DNA of 6,347 nt from CAKRJP01 sp963658085 (lineage in GTDB: Bacteria > Bacillota > Clostridia > Lachnospirales > Lachnospiraceae). The notes under the pieces are model-generated. The model worked only from the letters and a program-made list of their open reading frames with translations. It did no database searches and was not told where the DNA came from. The stretch lies in assembly GCA_963658085.1 (NCBI GenBank), contig CAVKOU010000065.1, forward strand, positions 1-6,347. The letters are read 5' to 3'. A program made the position numbers and the translations under genes. Numbering within the stretch: position 1 is the stretch's first letter; each line of letters starts with the position of its first letter. This document shows positions 6,298-6,347 of this stretch, in pieces.

Positions 6298-6347
6298 TAG
6301 TTATTCACGAAATTGCAAAATGTTTTTCATAGATTTTTCACGAAATT
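6274..6347. repeat. 33-bp-period tandem direct repeat upstream of the ATPase gene
   Basis: ACGAAAT occurs at 6274, 6307 and 6340, exactly 33 bp apart. The two complete units (6274-6306 and 6307-6339) agree at about 26 of 33 positions and share the block CAAAATGTTTTTCA. A third copy is cut by the window edge after 8 bases. The units abut with no unique spacers, so this is not a CRISPR array. The array overlaps the ATPase promoter region and may continue beyond the window. An operator with repeated binding sites, or the edge of a mobile or replicative element, are both possible. Confidence 0.75.

Noticed and set aside
6274..6347. CRISPR array
   Set aside because: The repeat units are contiguous, with no unique spacers, and the copies differ from each other; no cas gene is present.

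Overview
The window looks like a chromosomal segment of a Gram-positive anaerobe of the Clostridia, most likely Lachnospiraceae. The grounds are strong AGGAGG-type ribosome binding sites, moderately AT-rich DNA, sigma-A-type promoters and the protein families present. That placement is inference from style, not from a database match. All six supported genes lie on the minus strand; no plus-strand gene is convincing.

Right part (about 4850-6347): one gene for an AAA ATPase of the AAA_14/DUF4143 type, with Walker A, Walker B and a C-terminal PD-(D/E)XK-like motif. Upstream of it is a 33-bp-period tandem repeat that runs to the window edge and contains the likely promoter. The gene looks more AT-rich than its neighbours and seems functionally unrelated to the left cluster.

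Middle gap (4683-4849): a near-consensus promoter (TTGACA, 17 bp, TATCAT) for the left operon. Its roughly 110-nt leader contains a strong 37-nt hairpin (4734-4770). The hairpin could end transcripts coming from the ATPase gene or act as an attenuator of the operon.

Left part (1-4682): a tight five-gene operon. In transcription order it encodes a circularly permuted ATP-grasp amidoligase (COG2308 type), an alpha-E protein (COG2307 type), a transglutaminase-like cysteine peptidase, and two tandem M14/AstE-AspA-type zinc hydrolase homologues, the second cut by the left window edge. The first three are a known conserved trio, proposed from comparative genomics to make and process an unidentified peptide or amide-linked product; product and substrate remain unknown. 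Two gene pairs overlap, suggesting translational coupling. A 54-nt hairpin separates the alpha-E and transglutaminase genes.

The most striking observation is the M14 pair. The upstream copy keeps both zinc histidines, the zinc glutamate and the catalytic glutamate. The downstream copy has replaced three of these four (His to Arg, His to Gln, Glu to Thr) while keeping the fold and the NRxFPG substrate motif. It is therefore predicted to be a pseudoenzyme partner, regulator or binding subunit of the active copy.
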